A stretch of DNA of 64,000 bases. Origin: Catonia carolina (Eukaryota > Arthropoda > Insecta > Hemiptera > Achilidae). Below, in pieces: positions 42,569 through 52,740 of this stretch. The notes below the pieces were generated by a model. That model did no database searches and was not told the DNA's origin. It saw nothing but the letters and a program-made list of their open reading frames with translations. The stretch covers positions 3,535,501 through 3,599,500 of the forward strand of contig JAQMRL010000016.1 of NCBI GenBank assembly GCA_035578175.1. The letters run 5' to 3'. How positions within the stretch are numbered: position 1 is the stretch's first letter; each line of letters begins with the position of its first letter. The translations under genes were made by a program, and so were the position numbers.

Positions 42569-42875
42569 TAATAAGTACAAGAATGTAAAGAAAACCTTGT
42601 AAACATTGTGTATAAAATTAAGCAATTTATTATTTCTTTTAGAAGAAACCTTGGAATCGTCCGCAGCTAATGAAAGCAGAAAAGTTGTTTTTCTATCTGT
42701 TTAAGTATCCTTAAAAATTTCAATAAAATCTTGATACACGTTTACTTTTGTAATTAATAACTTATAATTTATTGGACAAGGAGCTTATTTAAGTTCTCTT
42801 ATCAACTTACCATGTAATTATTTATGGTTTTTTAATTAAGTTTTATAATGTACAATAGTTACTATTTCTATTTAT
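42569..42875. other. No recognisable feature
   Basis: AT-rich spacer. Confidence 0.5.
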
Positions 42876-42887
42876 AGGTATACTAGC

Positions 42888-43283
42888 TGCCCATAACAGA
42901 CAGTGGAGTGTCAAATTATGTACACTCAATCTGTTCGTTGCAGGGCTAAAATAAATAGTTCTGTTTCTTATCACATGGTCAGTCAATTAAATGAGTGAAT
43001 CATTTAAGAACAGAAGAAGTAGAGGTGTAAAAGACACTAATCAGAGTTATCTTCTCTGAAAGTAATGAATTTCATTGTACAGCCAGACCCTGTGGTGAAT
43101 GAAGTGAAGTTGTCATTTACAGAGTGGAAAATATGTGCTTTTCAGAGGGCCCGGCATGCTGATAAGCGTACTTTTCCACTCAGTGAGGAAGGCAATGGTA
43201 AACCACCTCACTCCTTGTTTTACTTAGTAAAACCTCTACAGGTTCAAACCAGCCTTTCGGCTGTTGACCTAAACAACAACAAC
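42888..43283 (+). mobile_element. SINE-A, full length, forward
   Basis: Flanked by a 12-bp duplication, AGGTATACTAGC (42876-42887 and 43284-43295), the longest seen for SINE-A here. Confidence 0.96.
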
Positions 43284-44045
43284 AGGTATACTAGCGTCCT
43301 CCGTCGCGGCTTCGCCCGCGCAAGTTTTAAATTGTCACACTATAAATAGATACAAATTTATTTAATCAATAAAACTGAAATAATTGAAAATTTTTATAAA
43401 TAGACCGTTCAAATCATTTAATTCTGAATATGTAGCCTAAATTTGTAATTTTTTGTTTTGGTGGCTGTCAAATACCGTCTGCTTTTTTTCGGGCCTGCGC
43501 CCTAGATCCACATTCAATATAATATCAGTAATATTTAGTTACTGAAAATGTGTTCTTGGATTTCCAATCACTATCATTAAATAATTGATTTAAGTTAACA
43601 AAATTCATTCTTAGAAGAACGGTGAGTAACGACTAAAGCACAGTAGTACGATAGTTTGTTCTGAGAAGAACGGTTTTAAATAAAACGGTTTTTTTTGACG
43701 CTATCACAGTGACTGTCAAATAGGCCTACCGTCTGAAAGTGTGCAACGACAAGTACTGGTGAGCTATGGAATATGCCTATGGAAGGGGTAAATGTGTGTT
43801 GGAGAACCAGCCGTAAGCGTAGCGCTTCGCGTTGATTCCTTATCCTCGCATCAGTGGGGGGAAATTTTTGCTATTTCTTCCCTTTAAAATCAAAATTTTG
43901 CAAAATCCTTTCTTAGTGCGCGCTTACACAACATAAGAAAGCTAAATTTCAAATTTCAAGTCTGTAACTATTATAGTTTCGGCTGTGCGTTGATATGAAT
44001 CAGTCAGTCAATCAGTCAGGACTTCTTCTTTTATAAGTATAGATT
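43284..44045 (+). repeat. Unclassified interspersed repeat
   Basis: It starts with a GC-rich CGCGGCTTCGCCCGCG and ends with repeated CAGTCAGTCA and TATAAGTATAGAT, both phrases I associate with widespread insect repeats of uncertain class. No coding signal. The LTR-like repeat begins at its right edge. Confidence 0.45.
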
Positions 44046-44090
44046 TGTCATGGGATGGCGACATTAAGTGGCAAACCTGATTAGTTTGGT

Positions 44091-44106
44091 GGCCCTGAAA
44101 AGGGCC
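44091..44106 (-). promoter_or_regulatory. Histone-type mRNA 3' stem-loop
   Basis: The reverse strand reads GGCCCTTTTCAGGGCC: a 6-bp stem and the TTTC loop. It is preceded by TTAAAC and followed by ACCAAAC, as in metazoan replication-dependent histone mRNAs, where SLBP binds. A purine-rich downstream element for U7 is not obvious. Confidence 0.75.
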
Positions 44107-44505
44107 GTTTAAGCGGTGGTCGTCTTGATGTGCAGCGTCGGTCGTAGTCGTCGTGGCTGTCGAGGAGCTGGGCGACACGGGATGTCGTCGTCCAGCGGAG
44201 ACGTCATCTTCTTCCCTCACAGTAGTGCGTCGATAGCTGCTTCGTCGGATCCGGTGGGCGTAAGGCTCGGTCGAGGAACCACTGTGGGCATTGCTCGCGT
44301 CAGCGGGCGATGACGGTCCGGTCGGCGGCTTACAGTGACGGGACGGCGAGCGGAAGCATCATCTTCTACCTTGCGGGGTCGTCGATTAGTCTTCGCTGGA
44401 GTCCGGCAGCCGTGTACCGTGGTGCACGATTGTCGATGCTGTCTGGTGGAAGTGAATCCGTCTGTATCTTGATCGGAATTGAATCTATTGGCTCAGTGTA
44501 GCGCT

Positions 44506-44515
44506 CTTTATATAG
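44506..44515 (-). promoter_or_regulatory. TATA box of the LTR-like repeat
   Basis: CTATATAAAG on the reverse strand, conserved exactly in the second copy (61791-61800). The stem-loop is about 400 bases downstream. Confidence 0.6.
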
Positions 44516-44787
44516 TCGCCGAGAGCGCTGTGGTAGAGAGCGGCTACTGGCTTGGCCTTGATGACAAAGGCCTCTGTCGGTGGGGAGCCGAAAGGTTTGT
44601 CGGTATGCCGTCGAAGGGCCTACCGCGCCGACAAAGGCGGAAGAAATATTGAAGGCCGGCAACACAGTAAATGATTAATTAGAAGGGGTGGCGGTGACAT
44701 ATTACTAATATTATTTTATTAAATATTATATTACTAATATATAATACTATATAATATATAGTAATATATTATATTACTAATATTATG

Positions 44788-44900
44788 TGCCCATTACAGG
44801 GAGGTGGAGTGTTAAATTATTTGCACTCGATCTGTAGTTCCAGGGCTACAAAATATACTTCTTTTTCTTATCACCACCCAGTTATGACTGAAGCATTTTT
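44788..44900 (+). mobile_element. SINE-A 5' fragment, diverged
   Basis: About 110 bases from TGCCCATTACAG, ending in a T-rich run. Confidence 0.7.
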
Positions 44901-45266
44901 TTTCTTTAATTTTTTGTTTTTTAAAATTTATTGTGACAAGTCTAAGACTAACTAAAAATTTGGTTCTAACTTAATTGATCTAAGTACTTATTCTAAGAAT
45001 TTACCAACAAATAGTTTTTAGTTTATGTTCGATATTCTGATACACTATTTATAAAATTTACTAATCATTGATATTTAACAAAACACTTCAAAATATATAC
45101 TACAAGTAACTATTAACAACTAACAAATTAATAATATTATACTGTTCATTACACCAGTTGAAATGGTTTTACACGAGAAAGTCCTATTCAGATATGCGTT
45201 GTCGAGTAGCTGTATAGCTTCGACATTCAGATTGTGAAGAAGTCTGTCTTCATGACTCGTGGCAAA
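44901..45266. other. No recognisable feature
   Basis: AT-rich spacer. Confidence 0.45.
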
Positions 45267-45374
45267 TTTACTACCTTTACTTGGATTTAAACCAGAAACC
45301 TTCGTCTCCGAAAATCAGCCGTTAAACAGCTGACTAGCGGCGACGACGTTACCCCTAGACCAACTCGGTGGGTA
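45267..45374 (-). mobile_element. SINE-B head, reverse
   Basis: tRNA-like head only, with a mutated box B. The body is missing. Confidence 0.8.
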
Positions 45375-45403
45375 AGCATTTATTATGTATAGAAATGCAT
45401 ATA

Positions 45404-45718
45404 AAGTCCAGCCTCTCTTAGTTTGCTCCTAATGTAAAGAAATAATGACGTCACTGAGCATGCGCATTGTATCAAAATGAGTACACGCTGATTAAAAAGT
45501 AACAACAAATACTTTTAAAAGTATTTTTCTAAATGAAATTGTTAGGCCTACATCGTATCATGACTCAAGTTTTTAGTACTTTAAGTACTTATAATTTTTA
45601 AAAAATATTTAATTTAATAGGAATACGACGTCCGTAAAGTCGCAGACTCTAGCGTGCAGCCTGTAGTAGGTGGCTTTGGTTTGTTGACACTAGGAGCAAA
45701 CTAACAACGACTGAACTG
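45404..45718 (-). mobile_element. TIR element M, reverse
   Basis: Inverted relative to the copy at 30.1 kb, with TTAGTTTGCTCCTA at both ends and TA flanks. Only one AAATACTTTTAAAAGTATTT unit (about 45508-45530). Confidence 0.75.
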
Positions 45719-45737
45719 TAGAAGGGTTATTTAATAC

Positions 45738-46522
45738 TGTGACACTTATTGCTAAGGTCCGTTTCGGGATCTAGGTTATTAAATAATTAATACACTAAAG
45801 TTTACAAATTACAAATATTTATTAGACTAAAAGATTATAAAAGAAATTATTAAACTAATTATAATTAAGAAATACAATAAATGATTTAATAACTTACTTA
45901 GACTACTTACAATCACTTTTATAGATTACACTAACATACAGAACACAAACTGCATTCACAAAAACTACACATTTACTTTACAATACACTCACAAAAAGAC
46001 TTTACACAATACACACACAACAAAGGCAGTATAACAGTCGTCGACCAGCACAATTCTCGGAATTGTTAACCTGCTAAATAACAAACCGATAATCGCTTGT
46101 CGAAGATCAAACGGATACTACTCCGACCGCGCTCGGGGGTCTCCTTTTATAATCATTCACAAAGATCGTTCCAGAACAAAGTAGAGAAATCATAAAGTAC
46201 AGAAATAACTCTTTATTAATGAATGCTAGAAAAATCGGCAAATCCATTTTAAACAAGTCAACTATTGTAAATAGAAAACGTAAACAACTTCATAAAAATA
46301 GCTGTACACAATACCTTTTATAATAGGCGTACCCTTTATTGTTAAAACTTTAATTTATTGCTGCTATTGTGTGTTGATATTTTTATTATTCCTTAACTAT
46401 TTTTATGAATGGAATTCTGGAACATTCGCGAGCGATATTATCTTTTCTTCGATCTTGTTACAATACATTAGAAATTGCTCTAAACAGATACAATAATTTT
46501 ATGTTGGGGTTTTTACACGACA
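45738..46522 (-). mobile_element. Possible solitary LTR
   Basis: The unit starts TGTGACAC and ends ACACGACA. The reverse strand has a TATA-like TTATAAAAGG (46146-46155), followed by a GC-rich stretch. There is no second copy in the window and no target duplication, so this is tentative. Confidence 0.3.
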
Positions 46523-46715
46523 CTAGTTCGTTTATTCTTGTTGTTGTTGTTTTTTAAGAGATCAGCCTTAAGGCTGGTTTGAACCGCTGGAGGCTTTAAG
46601 TAAAACGAGGAGTCAGGTGGTTTACTGAGTGGAAAAGTACGCTTATCAGAATGCCAGGCTCTCAATAAAGCAACTAATTTCTACCCTGCAAATGCCACCT
46701 TCACTTACTTCACCA

Positions 46716-46888
46716 ATACGCATTGGCGTAGTTGGTAATATGCTCGCCTCTCATCATGCGGTCTTGGGTTCGAATCCCATTCAAACACGGAATATTTTCA
46801 TACTTCACAAAAATCATTTCATCCTTCACCGTCTGCATTTGCAGTAATTGCAGAACAGTCAAACGTTAAACCAAACAAAAAAAATTAT
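46716..46888 (+). mobile_element. SINE-C
   Basis: Head with GGTTCGAATCC, body and GTTAAACCAAAC tail. TTCACC / TTTACACC may be a short target duplication. Confidence 0.88.
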
Positions 46889-46954
46889 TTACACCACAGG
46901 GTCTGGCCGTAGGCCTTTTTTTTAAGTCACATAGGACTACATAAGTTCATCAAA

Positions 46955-47757
46955 CTTAAAAACTCATTTCAATTTTTGCGGTTCAAAATTTTTCAGGTTT
47001 TGGAGTCCTTTCATGATGTTTCCCTCCTTGAACTTTCTCCAGTATTCCTTCAATCCATCCAGATCTTCTCTGCTAGAATACACTTTCATTCTTTCCTTGT
47101 CAGAATACACAACTTTCTGTCGTTTCGTCGGTTTCTGCTGTTCAAGTCTTGTGGTCTTCAGCCTGTGGTAATTTCCAGATTTTGTTTTAAGGTCCTCAAG
47201 TTTTTTTTTTGCGCCCTGGAGACTCCAGGAGGAGTATAGGACATGTCGTTAGATATAACACCTGAAATACATATAAGAAACACACTATGTATCACTACTA
47301 TCAAGAAAGAAATTCTTGTACGCTATAAAAAGTTTCACCGATCAAGTAAATTTTTAAATTTTTTTAAAGGAATTCAAATCCTCACAACACTTTAAAGATT
47401 GGGGTAATTTATTTATGAATTTTCTCCCTGCATAAGTAGGTTTTTGTTCAAACAATTTTGTGGAGTGATTAGCCACATAATAATCATTCCTGTTTCTCGT
47501 GTTATGATTGTGAACATTGAAATTCTGCATAAAATTATTTTGCTTAACATACATAATCACCTCAAAAATGTAGAGACAGGGAACTGTAAGCAATTTACAA
47601 AAAGTGAGATCTGGAGTCCGTTCATGTCCTCCTTAATTTCCCTTATACAGTGGGGCTGAGTTTTTCTGTTTAGGAAAAAGTTTATGATTTGTTTTGAGAT
47701 TCTAGAAGAGTCGGTCCTCAAGAGATGTCCAAAGAAGGAAATTCTCTTTTTCCTCAT
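46955..47757 (-). pseudogene. Non-LTR K, ORF2 C-terminus, split
   Basis: Before the interruption the reverse frame gives MRKKRISFFGHLLRTDSSRI and then IREIKEDMNGLQ. After it, EDLKTKSGNYHRLKTTRLEQ and SREDLDGLKEYWRKFKEGN lead to a stop near 46955. The F-GHLLR-D pattern is typical of the region beyond the thumb in insect endonuclease/reverse-transcriptase proteins. Nothing of the catalytic domain is left. Confidence 0.65.
47198..47605 (-). mobile_element. Nt non-LTR retrotransposon, 5' truncated
   Basis: Poly-T at the left, the conserved 3' UTR, and a reverse frame with VHNHNTRNRND and PTYAGRKFINKLP (47354-47593). It is close to the copy at 4.1 kb but with a different truncation point. Confidence 0.85.
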
Positions 47758-48071
47758 CTGGTCTGCTAGAGGTTCTATATTTCTGTATACTTCTGTTGGC
47801 CTTTATATAGTGGAATTGATTATTGTGAGAGGACATAACTGTGACTACTACACTTTTACCTCTTCTGTTAATAAATGCTTCAGTCATATATTTGGGTGAC
47901 CATGTGATAAGAAACTGTATTATTTTTTTTTATCCTTGGAACTAGCAGATCGAGTGCAAATAATTTAACACTCCACGTACCTGTTATGGGGATATCATTG
48001 ATTGTAAAACAAGAAATAATTATAACAGAAATTATACAGTTATTTTGTGAGAGATATAAATCTTGTTATTA

Positions 48072-48165
48072 TCCCGTTGTCGTAATGGTTAGCTCAACCG
48101 GCTTCTACGCCGGGTTCCCCTCCGGGTTCGATTCCCGGTCAGGTCTGGCATTTTTTCATCAGTTA
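48072..48165 (+). mobile_element. SINE-D, short copy
   Basis: tRNA-like head with box A-like TAATGGTTAGC and box B GGTTCGATTCC, then GTCTGGCATTTTTTCATC. It has a small insertion in the anticodon-arm region and stops soon after the head. Confidence 0.75.
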
Positions 48166-48174
48166 TCTTCATGT

Positions 48175-48740
48175 CTGCCCATAACAGACAGGTGGAGTGT
48201 CAAATTATTTACACTCAATCTGTTAGTTGCAGGGGTAAAATAAATAGTTGTGTTTCTTATCACATGGTCAGCCAATTAAATGACGATCATTTAAGAACAG
48301 AAGAGGTAGAGGTGTTAAATACACTAGTCAGAGTTATCTCTTCTGAAATAGATGAATTTCATTATACAGGTAGACCGTGTGGTGAATGAAGTGAAGGTAT
48401 CATTTGCAGAGTGGAAAATATGAGCTTTTCAGAGTGCCCGGCATGCTGATAAGTGTACTTTTCCACTCAGTGAGGAAGGCATAGGTATACCACCACACTC
48501 CTCGATTTACTTAGTAAAACTACACTACACCATGGGCCGGCCCGTGGTGTAGTGGTCAGTGCAACTGGCTACTATGCCGGGGTCCCGGGTTCGATTCCCG
48601 ATCAGGTCTGGCATTTTTTTCATCTGTAAATCACCCCATATCATTACCTACGCACAAGCCCAAGGCCTTATGTAGGCATCATCACTCAATAAAAAAAAAC
48701 CTCTACAGGTTCAAACCAGCCTTTTGGGTGATGAAACAAC
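48175..48740 (+). mobile_element. SINE-A, forward, split by SINE-D
   Basis: Flanked by ATCTTCATGT (48165-48174 and 48741-48750). A SINE-D occupies 48521-48700. The right part belongs to the duplicated segment described below. Confidence 0.92.
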
Positions 48741-49037
48741 ATCTTCATGTACCATCCTTCTCACCTTCTGCATCAGCAGCAATTGTAAAACAGAAGTAAA
48801 AATAATTGATATTATTCAGAAAATAGGTAAAAAGACTCTTCACCTCAGCTGTTGGATTTAGTGGAATGACCGAAGAGGAAGGAGATTAGGGAATTTCTGA
48901 AAGCGATACTATGACGTCAAAGTACCGGTATACTGTCGTATTGTATGTATATAGGCCTACTTCATACGATTATGGTAAGACGGGGCCGTGGACGACGGAG
49001 AACGACGCGGCGGCCCTTCTTCCCTTCCAGTTATCAC
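48312..49037 (+). repeat. Segmental duplication, left copy
   Basis: From inside SINE-A through unique sequence to CCAGTTATCAC. It matches 49568-50127 apart from the SINE-D insertion and small differences, for example shared GGAATGACCGAAGAGGAAGG. Confidence 0.92.
48521..48700 (+). mobile_element. SINE-D with 5' fold-back
   Basis: Head with TGGTGTAGTGGTCAGTGC and box B GGTTCGATTCCC, the body with ACGCACAAGCCCAAGG, and an A tail. The first 16 bases are an inverted duplicate of the head. The other copy of the segmental duplication lacks the insertion. Confidence 0.9.
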
Positions 49038-49567
49038 GAATCGGTGAGTTGAAAAAGGGTAATATTCCAAAAAATGCGAAATTGAACGAAGATAGCAGTT
49101 TTGTTAAGTTTACTTCGGCACATGTATAGGTTGATAAAAGGGAAATACTCCTTGTATCTAAACGCAGCTAAGCTACATTAAAAATTTAGTAGAGTGGAAA
49201 AAGGATAATATTCTAGGAATATTACCCTTCTTCCATTCAATAGCGAACAGCAGTTGGACCACTGGTTTCTGTCTTATTATTTTCAAAATGTAACTGTAAA
49301 TTATTTTAAAATTAAAATAAAGTTTTGTAGCTTATTGGCACATTATATTGTTTTTTCAACTTAATTTTTCCTATTCACTTGTACTAAATCTAGAAAAAGG
49401 TGAATAGTCAACATATTAATAATCAAAAATCAATTCCATGATTATTGTAAAACAAATTCTAAAGTCAACATTAAAAAGCTTTAGTATAGTACTACAAATG
49501 ACAGTTTTTTTTTAATTTCTCGAAAATAAGGATTTTGGAATATTACCCTTTTTCCACTCACCGATAG
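49038..49567. mobile_element. TIR element V at the duplication junction
   Basis: Inverted ends of about 29 bp start ATCGGTGAGT and continue GAAAAAGGGTAATATTCC, with one mismatch. A palindromic pair of the same motif (GGATAATATTC / GAATATTACCC) lies in the middle near 49200. No ORF of note. Confidence 0.75.
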
Positions 49568-50127
49568 TGTAAAAGACACTAGTCAGAGTTATCTCCTCTG
49601 AAAGTAATAAATTTCATTATACAGTCAGACCCTGTGGTAAGTGAAGTGAAGGTATCATTTGCAGAGTGGAAAATATGTGCTTTTCAGAGGGCCCGGCATG
49701 CTGATAAGCGTAATTTTTCACTCAGTGAGTTGTGGCAATGGTAAACCACCTCACTCCTCGTTTTACTTAGTAAAACCTCTACAGGTTCAAACCAGCCTTT
49801 TGGGTGATGAAACAACATCTTCATGTACCATCCTTCTCACCTTCTGCAGCAGCAGCAATTGTAAAACAGACGTAAAAATAATTATTGATATTATTCAGAA
49901 AATAAGTAAACAGACTCTTCACCTCAGCTGTTGGATTTAGTGGAATGACCGAAGAGGAAGGAGATTAGGGAATTTCTGAAAGCGATACTATGACGTCAAA
50001 GTACCGGTATAGCCTACTGTCGTATTGTATATATATATAAATAGGCCTTCTTCTTACGATTATGGTAAGACGGGGCCGCGGACAACGGAGAACGACGCGG
50101 CGGCCCTTCTTCCCTTCTAGTTATCAC
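49568..50127 (+). repeat. Segmental duplication, right copy (includes 3' part of SINE-A)
   Basis: SINE-A sequence at 49568-49812 and the same unique flank up to CTAGTTATCAC. The SINE-D of the left copy is absent. Confidence 0.92.
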
Positions 50128-50528
50128 TTGTATATTTATAACCGGACGGACTCTGGTCACCATACCACTACAAGAAGTGGTCATACAACATCTTGTCTAC
50201 ACAAAGAATGTACATTACATTGAATGTATCTACATAGAATATATATATTTATATATCTCTCTCTCTTTCTTAACTCTTAACAGTTGATAACATGTGCAGC
50301 CTCCTTCCTCACTCCCCCTTACCCCTTTACCCCTTACCACAAACACGACGACCTATTTTTAAAACCAGTTAATTCACTTAACCTACCTACCTGCCTGGTA
50401 CCTTTACCGGCTTAACTTAACACCCGGTCAACCCTCTCAGTCAAATCAATGTATATAAATAAACGTTTACATTTTATAAATATACATTTAACCACTCTCA
50501 AAACAAACTAACATTACAAATTGTAATA
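50128..50528. other. No recognisable feature
   Basis: A mixed stretch with TATATA and CTCTCT runs near 50235-50270, and C-rich sequence near 50320. No gene or known repeat. Confidence 0.45.
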
Positions 50529-51104
50529 CAGTACAACCTCGTTTATTCGGACTAGCTGGGACCAAAGGCAATCCGGAAAATTGAAAATTTGGGTAATGAG
50601 CAAAACAAATCCTTAACGTGCAATCCTTACACGTGTTTTGGTAGATCCACCCAAACACATGTAAGTAACAAATATAAAAAATCAAAGCAGTTTAGAAAGG
50701 TTAGTGAAATTTATTTTATAAATTTATTATATAAAATAGAATTATTTAAATTACTGTAAAAACCATAAAAATAACTTTTCACATCATTTCTTAAAGAATT
50801 GGTCCATTGTCTTGTGTTTCGAACACGTGTGGCGTTCGAAAGAAGCACGCTTTATAGTTGAGCTGGAGTGACACTCAAGTAAAGCTTTCTTAAACTGGAC
50901 AAAAAGCATTTTATTTGTACTATCTACACAGGAACTGTTTATTGAATCAAAAAAGCGAATGTTTGGCATAGTCATAGTTACGTTCATGCTATCATAGTTA
51001 ACAATCATTATATCTACGTGAAAAAAATAAAAAAGTTTACAAATCTGAACCGGATTATCCAAAGATCCAGAAAAAACGAGGGCTGGATAAACGATATTTT
51101 ACTG
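50529..51104 (-). mobile_element. Tigger/pogo-like element, deletion derivative
   Basis: Inverted ends start CAGTACAACCTCGTTTATTC and, inward from the right, CAGTAAAATATCGTTTATCC, with TA on both sides. At 576 bp it keeps only the end of a transposase on the reverse strand. Confidence 0.8.
50784..51062 (-). pseudogene. Tigger-like transposase C-terminus
   Basis: The reverse frame ends with a short charged segment and the motif TMDQFFKK just before the stop. This resembles the conserved Q-T-hydrophobic-FFK close of Tigger/jerky-type transposases. The remaining 70 residues are too diverged to align by eye, and the DNA-binding and catalytic domains are missing. Confidence 0.55.
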
Positions 51105-51106
51105 TA

Positions 51107-51199
51107 CAGTAACCTCTTTATGGTCCGGCACTTTCGGGACTCGGGTGATACCAGATTACAGATTTTTCCAGATTACCCCGAATATGGGTTATTTTACTG
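51107..51199. mobile_element. Tiny pogo-like MITE
   Basis: A 93-bp unit with inverted ends starting CAGTAACCTCTTTATGG and CAGTAAAATAACCCATATTC. It begins right after the TA that closes the preceding Tigger-like element, so the two share a target base pair. Confidence 0.6.
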
Positions 51200-51282
51200 A
51201 ACATGATCGGGATAAATGAGGCAATTTAAGAATGCCAGCGGTCAACTTAGTACATTTTGTACTCAGTAGGCAATTTTTGTTT

Positions 51283-51737
51283 TTTTTTTGGTTTTACGTC
51301 TGACTGTTTTGCAATTTCTGCTAATGCAGACGGTGGAGAATGATGATTATATGATAATGAGTGTTGAAAAAATGCCAGACCTTATCGGGAATCAAACCCG
51401 GGACGCCGGGGTAGAAGCCAGTGTACAGTATTCAAATGAGCTAATGTCCCCTAGCCGTGGGAGTGAGAGAATGCATAACGCTTTCACTCGCACAACCCAT
51501 ACGCGCCGTTCCAATAACATTTTATAATTTCACTCATTGTTGTGAGCAAGCATTTATGCACGCAGTAAACTAACAAGCAAGATAACGACTGTAGTATGTT
51601 TTCAGATTTGGATTATAACGGTAAAGACCTTTGGGCGCATGCGTAGTTATTCCACATATCTCCCTCTCACTCGCTCGGCTATGGGACATTAGTTCGTCTG
51701 ATACCTACAGCTAACCAATACGCCAACCGCTCAGTAG
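51283..51737 (-). mobile_element. SINE-D/C hybrid, reverse, split by MITE L
   Basis: Poly-T and a SINE-C-type 3' end (GCAATTTCTGCTAATGCAG) are joined to a SINE-D-type head (AATGCCAGACC, box B GGGTTTGATTCCC). The first bases of the head lie beyond a MITE L at 51708-51737. The pairing shows that C and D tails and heads have been exchanged. Confidence 0.75.
51426..51705 (-). mobile_element. MITE L, reverse
   Basis: Same family as at 15.2 kb. It interrupts a tRNA-like SINE head with TA on both sides (51424-51425 and 51706-51707). Confidence 0.8.
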
Positions 51738-52075
51738 GCAAGAAAAAGTAAAAATGAAAACAGAGCGAAATCTCCCGGCCGCTGGTCCTTTACACAAATA
51801 TCCGAAAATTCTGAACATTTGTTAATCCTGGACACATGGCTAAATCCTGGACTGTCCGGGCTAATCCAGGATGTATGGTAAACCTACCTATTGACGGGTT
51901 CCAATCACCGTGTAGTAGGGGGGGGAAGGGTACGGGTCAGGTATAATGAATGAGTGATGCATGCTGGGAGAACCACTGTTCTATTACTCTGATACAAAAC
52001 ATTCGCTTTCAAACTTTCCGTATTCAACATTATTTGATTGTATTTATTACAACTATTTTTTTTCTCTTTTTTAAT
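51738..52075. other. No gene; repeat-like phrases
   Basis: Phrases such as ATCCTGGACTGTCCGGG and CCAGGATGTATGG look like a degraded transposon, but I cannot name it. A run of G lies at about 51918. Confidence 0.35.
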
Positions 52076-52262
52076 TTATTTATTTAACGTCGCATTAACT
52101 ACAACGGTCATTAGCGACGACGTTGGGGTGTAACTATGTACAATGGAGGATGAAATGATTTTTTGTAACGTATGAAAATATGCCGTGCCTGAGTGGTATT
52201 CGAAGCCAGGACCGCATGATGAGAGGCGAGCATGTTACCAACTGCACCAATGCAGCCGGCTA
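52076..52262 (-). mobile_element. SINE-C, reverse, with altered tail
   Basis: A tRNA-like head at the right (box B mutated), SINE-C body, then a different tail containing AACGTCGCATTAAC and GGTCATTAGCGACGACGTT. Another tail exchange. Confidence 0.75.
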
Positions 52263-52464
52263 CAACTATTTATTTACATGTTTTGATATGAATTGGTAAG
52301 TTAAATATTATGAATCCGACCAAGTTAATAACCCCTTCAGGTATTTGTTAAATTAATGCGCCGGATGATAAGAAAATGTTTTTAGTCTTAGTAAGTACAC
52401 GCTACCACTACAAATGCAGCAGCTGTTAAACACTACTAACTCATTCATTCTCCCACTCTATAAC

Positions 52465-52740
52465 AATTATATATTTATTGTTCAATTCAATCTCCATAAC
52501 TCGAACCACGTAGTGATTATGGTACTAATTCGAGTAAAAGAAAATTTAAAATACAGAACAAAACTACAGAATTTTGAACAATTTTTAAAGATAACGTTAA
52601 ACATTTAAAAAAAAATTTAGTGTGAAACACTCACATAATGAACCAATGTAAATAATGAACAAACCTAATATTAGTAATAAAACATTAGAAATAAACAAAA
52701 AACTGACCTCAAAAAACATAAACATTTTTTAGAACACTTT
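52465..52740. repeat. Duplicated spacer plus reverse family F end, copy 1
   Basis: It matches 55055-55330: a 135-bp spacer (CGAACCACGTAGTGA) followed by the reverse 3' end of family F. A SINE-A- and TE-free spacer of about 200 bases precedes it. Confidence 0.85.

Larger units (their letters stand above)
44046..44699 (-). mobile_element. LTR-like repeat with histone-type 3' stem-loop, copy 1
   Basis: On both strands the unit starts TGTCA and ends TGACA, the TG...CA boundary of LTRs. It is GC-rich compared with the surroundings. On the reverse strand a TATA box (CTATATAAAG, 44506-44515) lies about 185 bases from the start, and a perfect histone-type stem-loop (44091-44106) about 45 bases from the end. 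I find no AATAAA or ATTAAA on that strand. No clear target duplication is seen for this copy. A solitary LTR is the simplest reading; a histone-derived pseudogene-based element is the alternative. The two short frames on the reverse strand (44008-44220, 44366-44665) resemble no protein I know. Confidence 0.6.
46913..47805 (-). mobile_element. Non-LTR retrotransposon K, 5' truncated, holding an Nt piece
   Basis: A poly-T run at the left marks the poly-A tail on the reverse strand. Coding sequence on the reverse strand is interrupted by an Nt fragment at 47198-47605. Confidence 0.75.
46543..47990 (-). mobile_element. SINE-A, reverse, split by SINE-C and a non-LTR nest
   Basis: Pieces at 46543-46715, 46889-46912 and 47806-47990 belong to one old copy. 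A SINE-C interrupts it first, and a poly-A non-LTR element (K, itself holding an Nt piece) second. Confidence 0.8.

Noticed and set aside
44366..44665. A 99-residue reverse frame in the LTR-like repeat as a host or histone protein
   Set aside because: It does not resemble any core histone, and the frame is not kept in the second copy.
48536..48610. tRNA-like cloverleaf sequences (also at 2.8, 7.7, 48.1, 58.4 and 59.1 kb)
   Set aside because: Each continues into a shared SINE body and A-rich tail; they are SINE heads and not tRNA genes.
50235..50275. TATATA and CTCTCT run as a promoter
   Set aside because: Simple repeat with no gene next to it.
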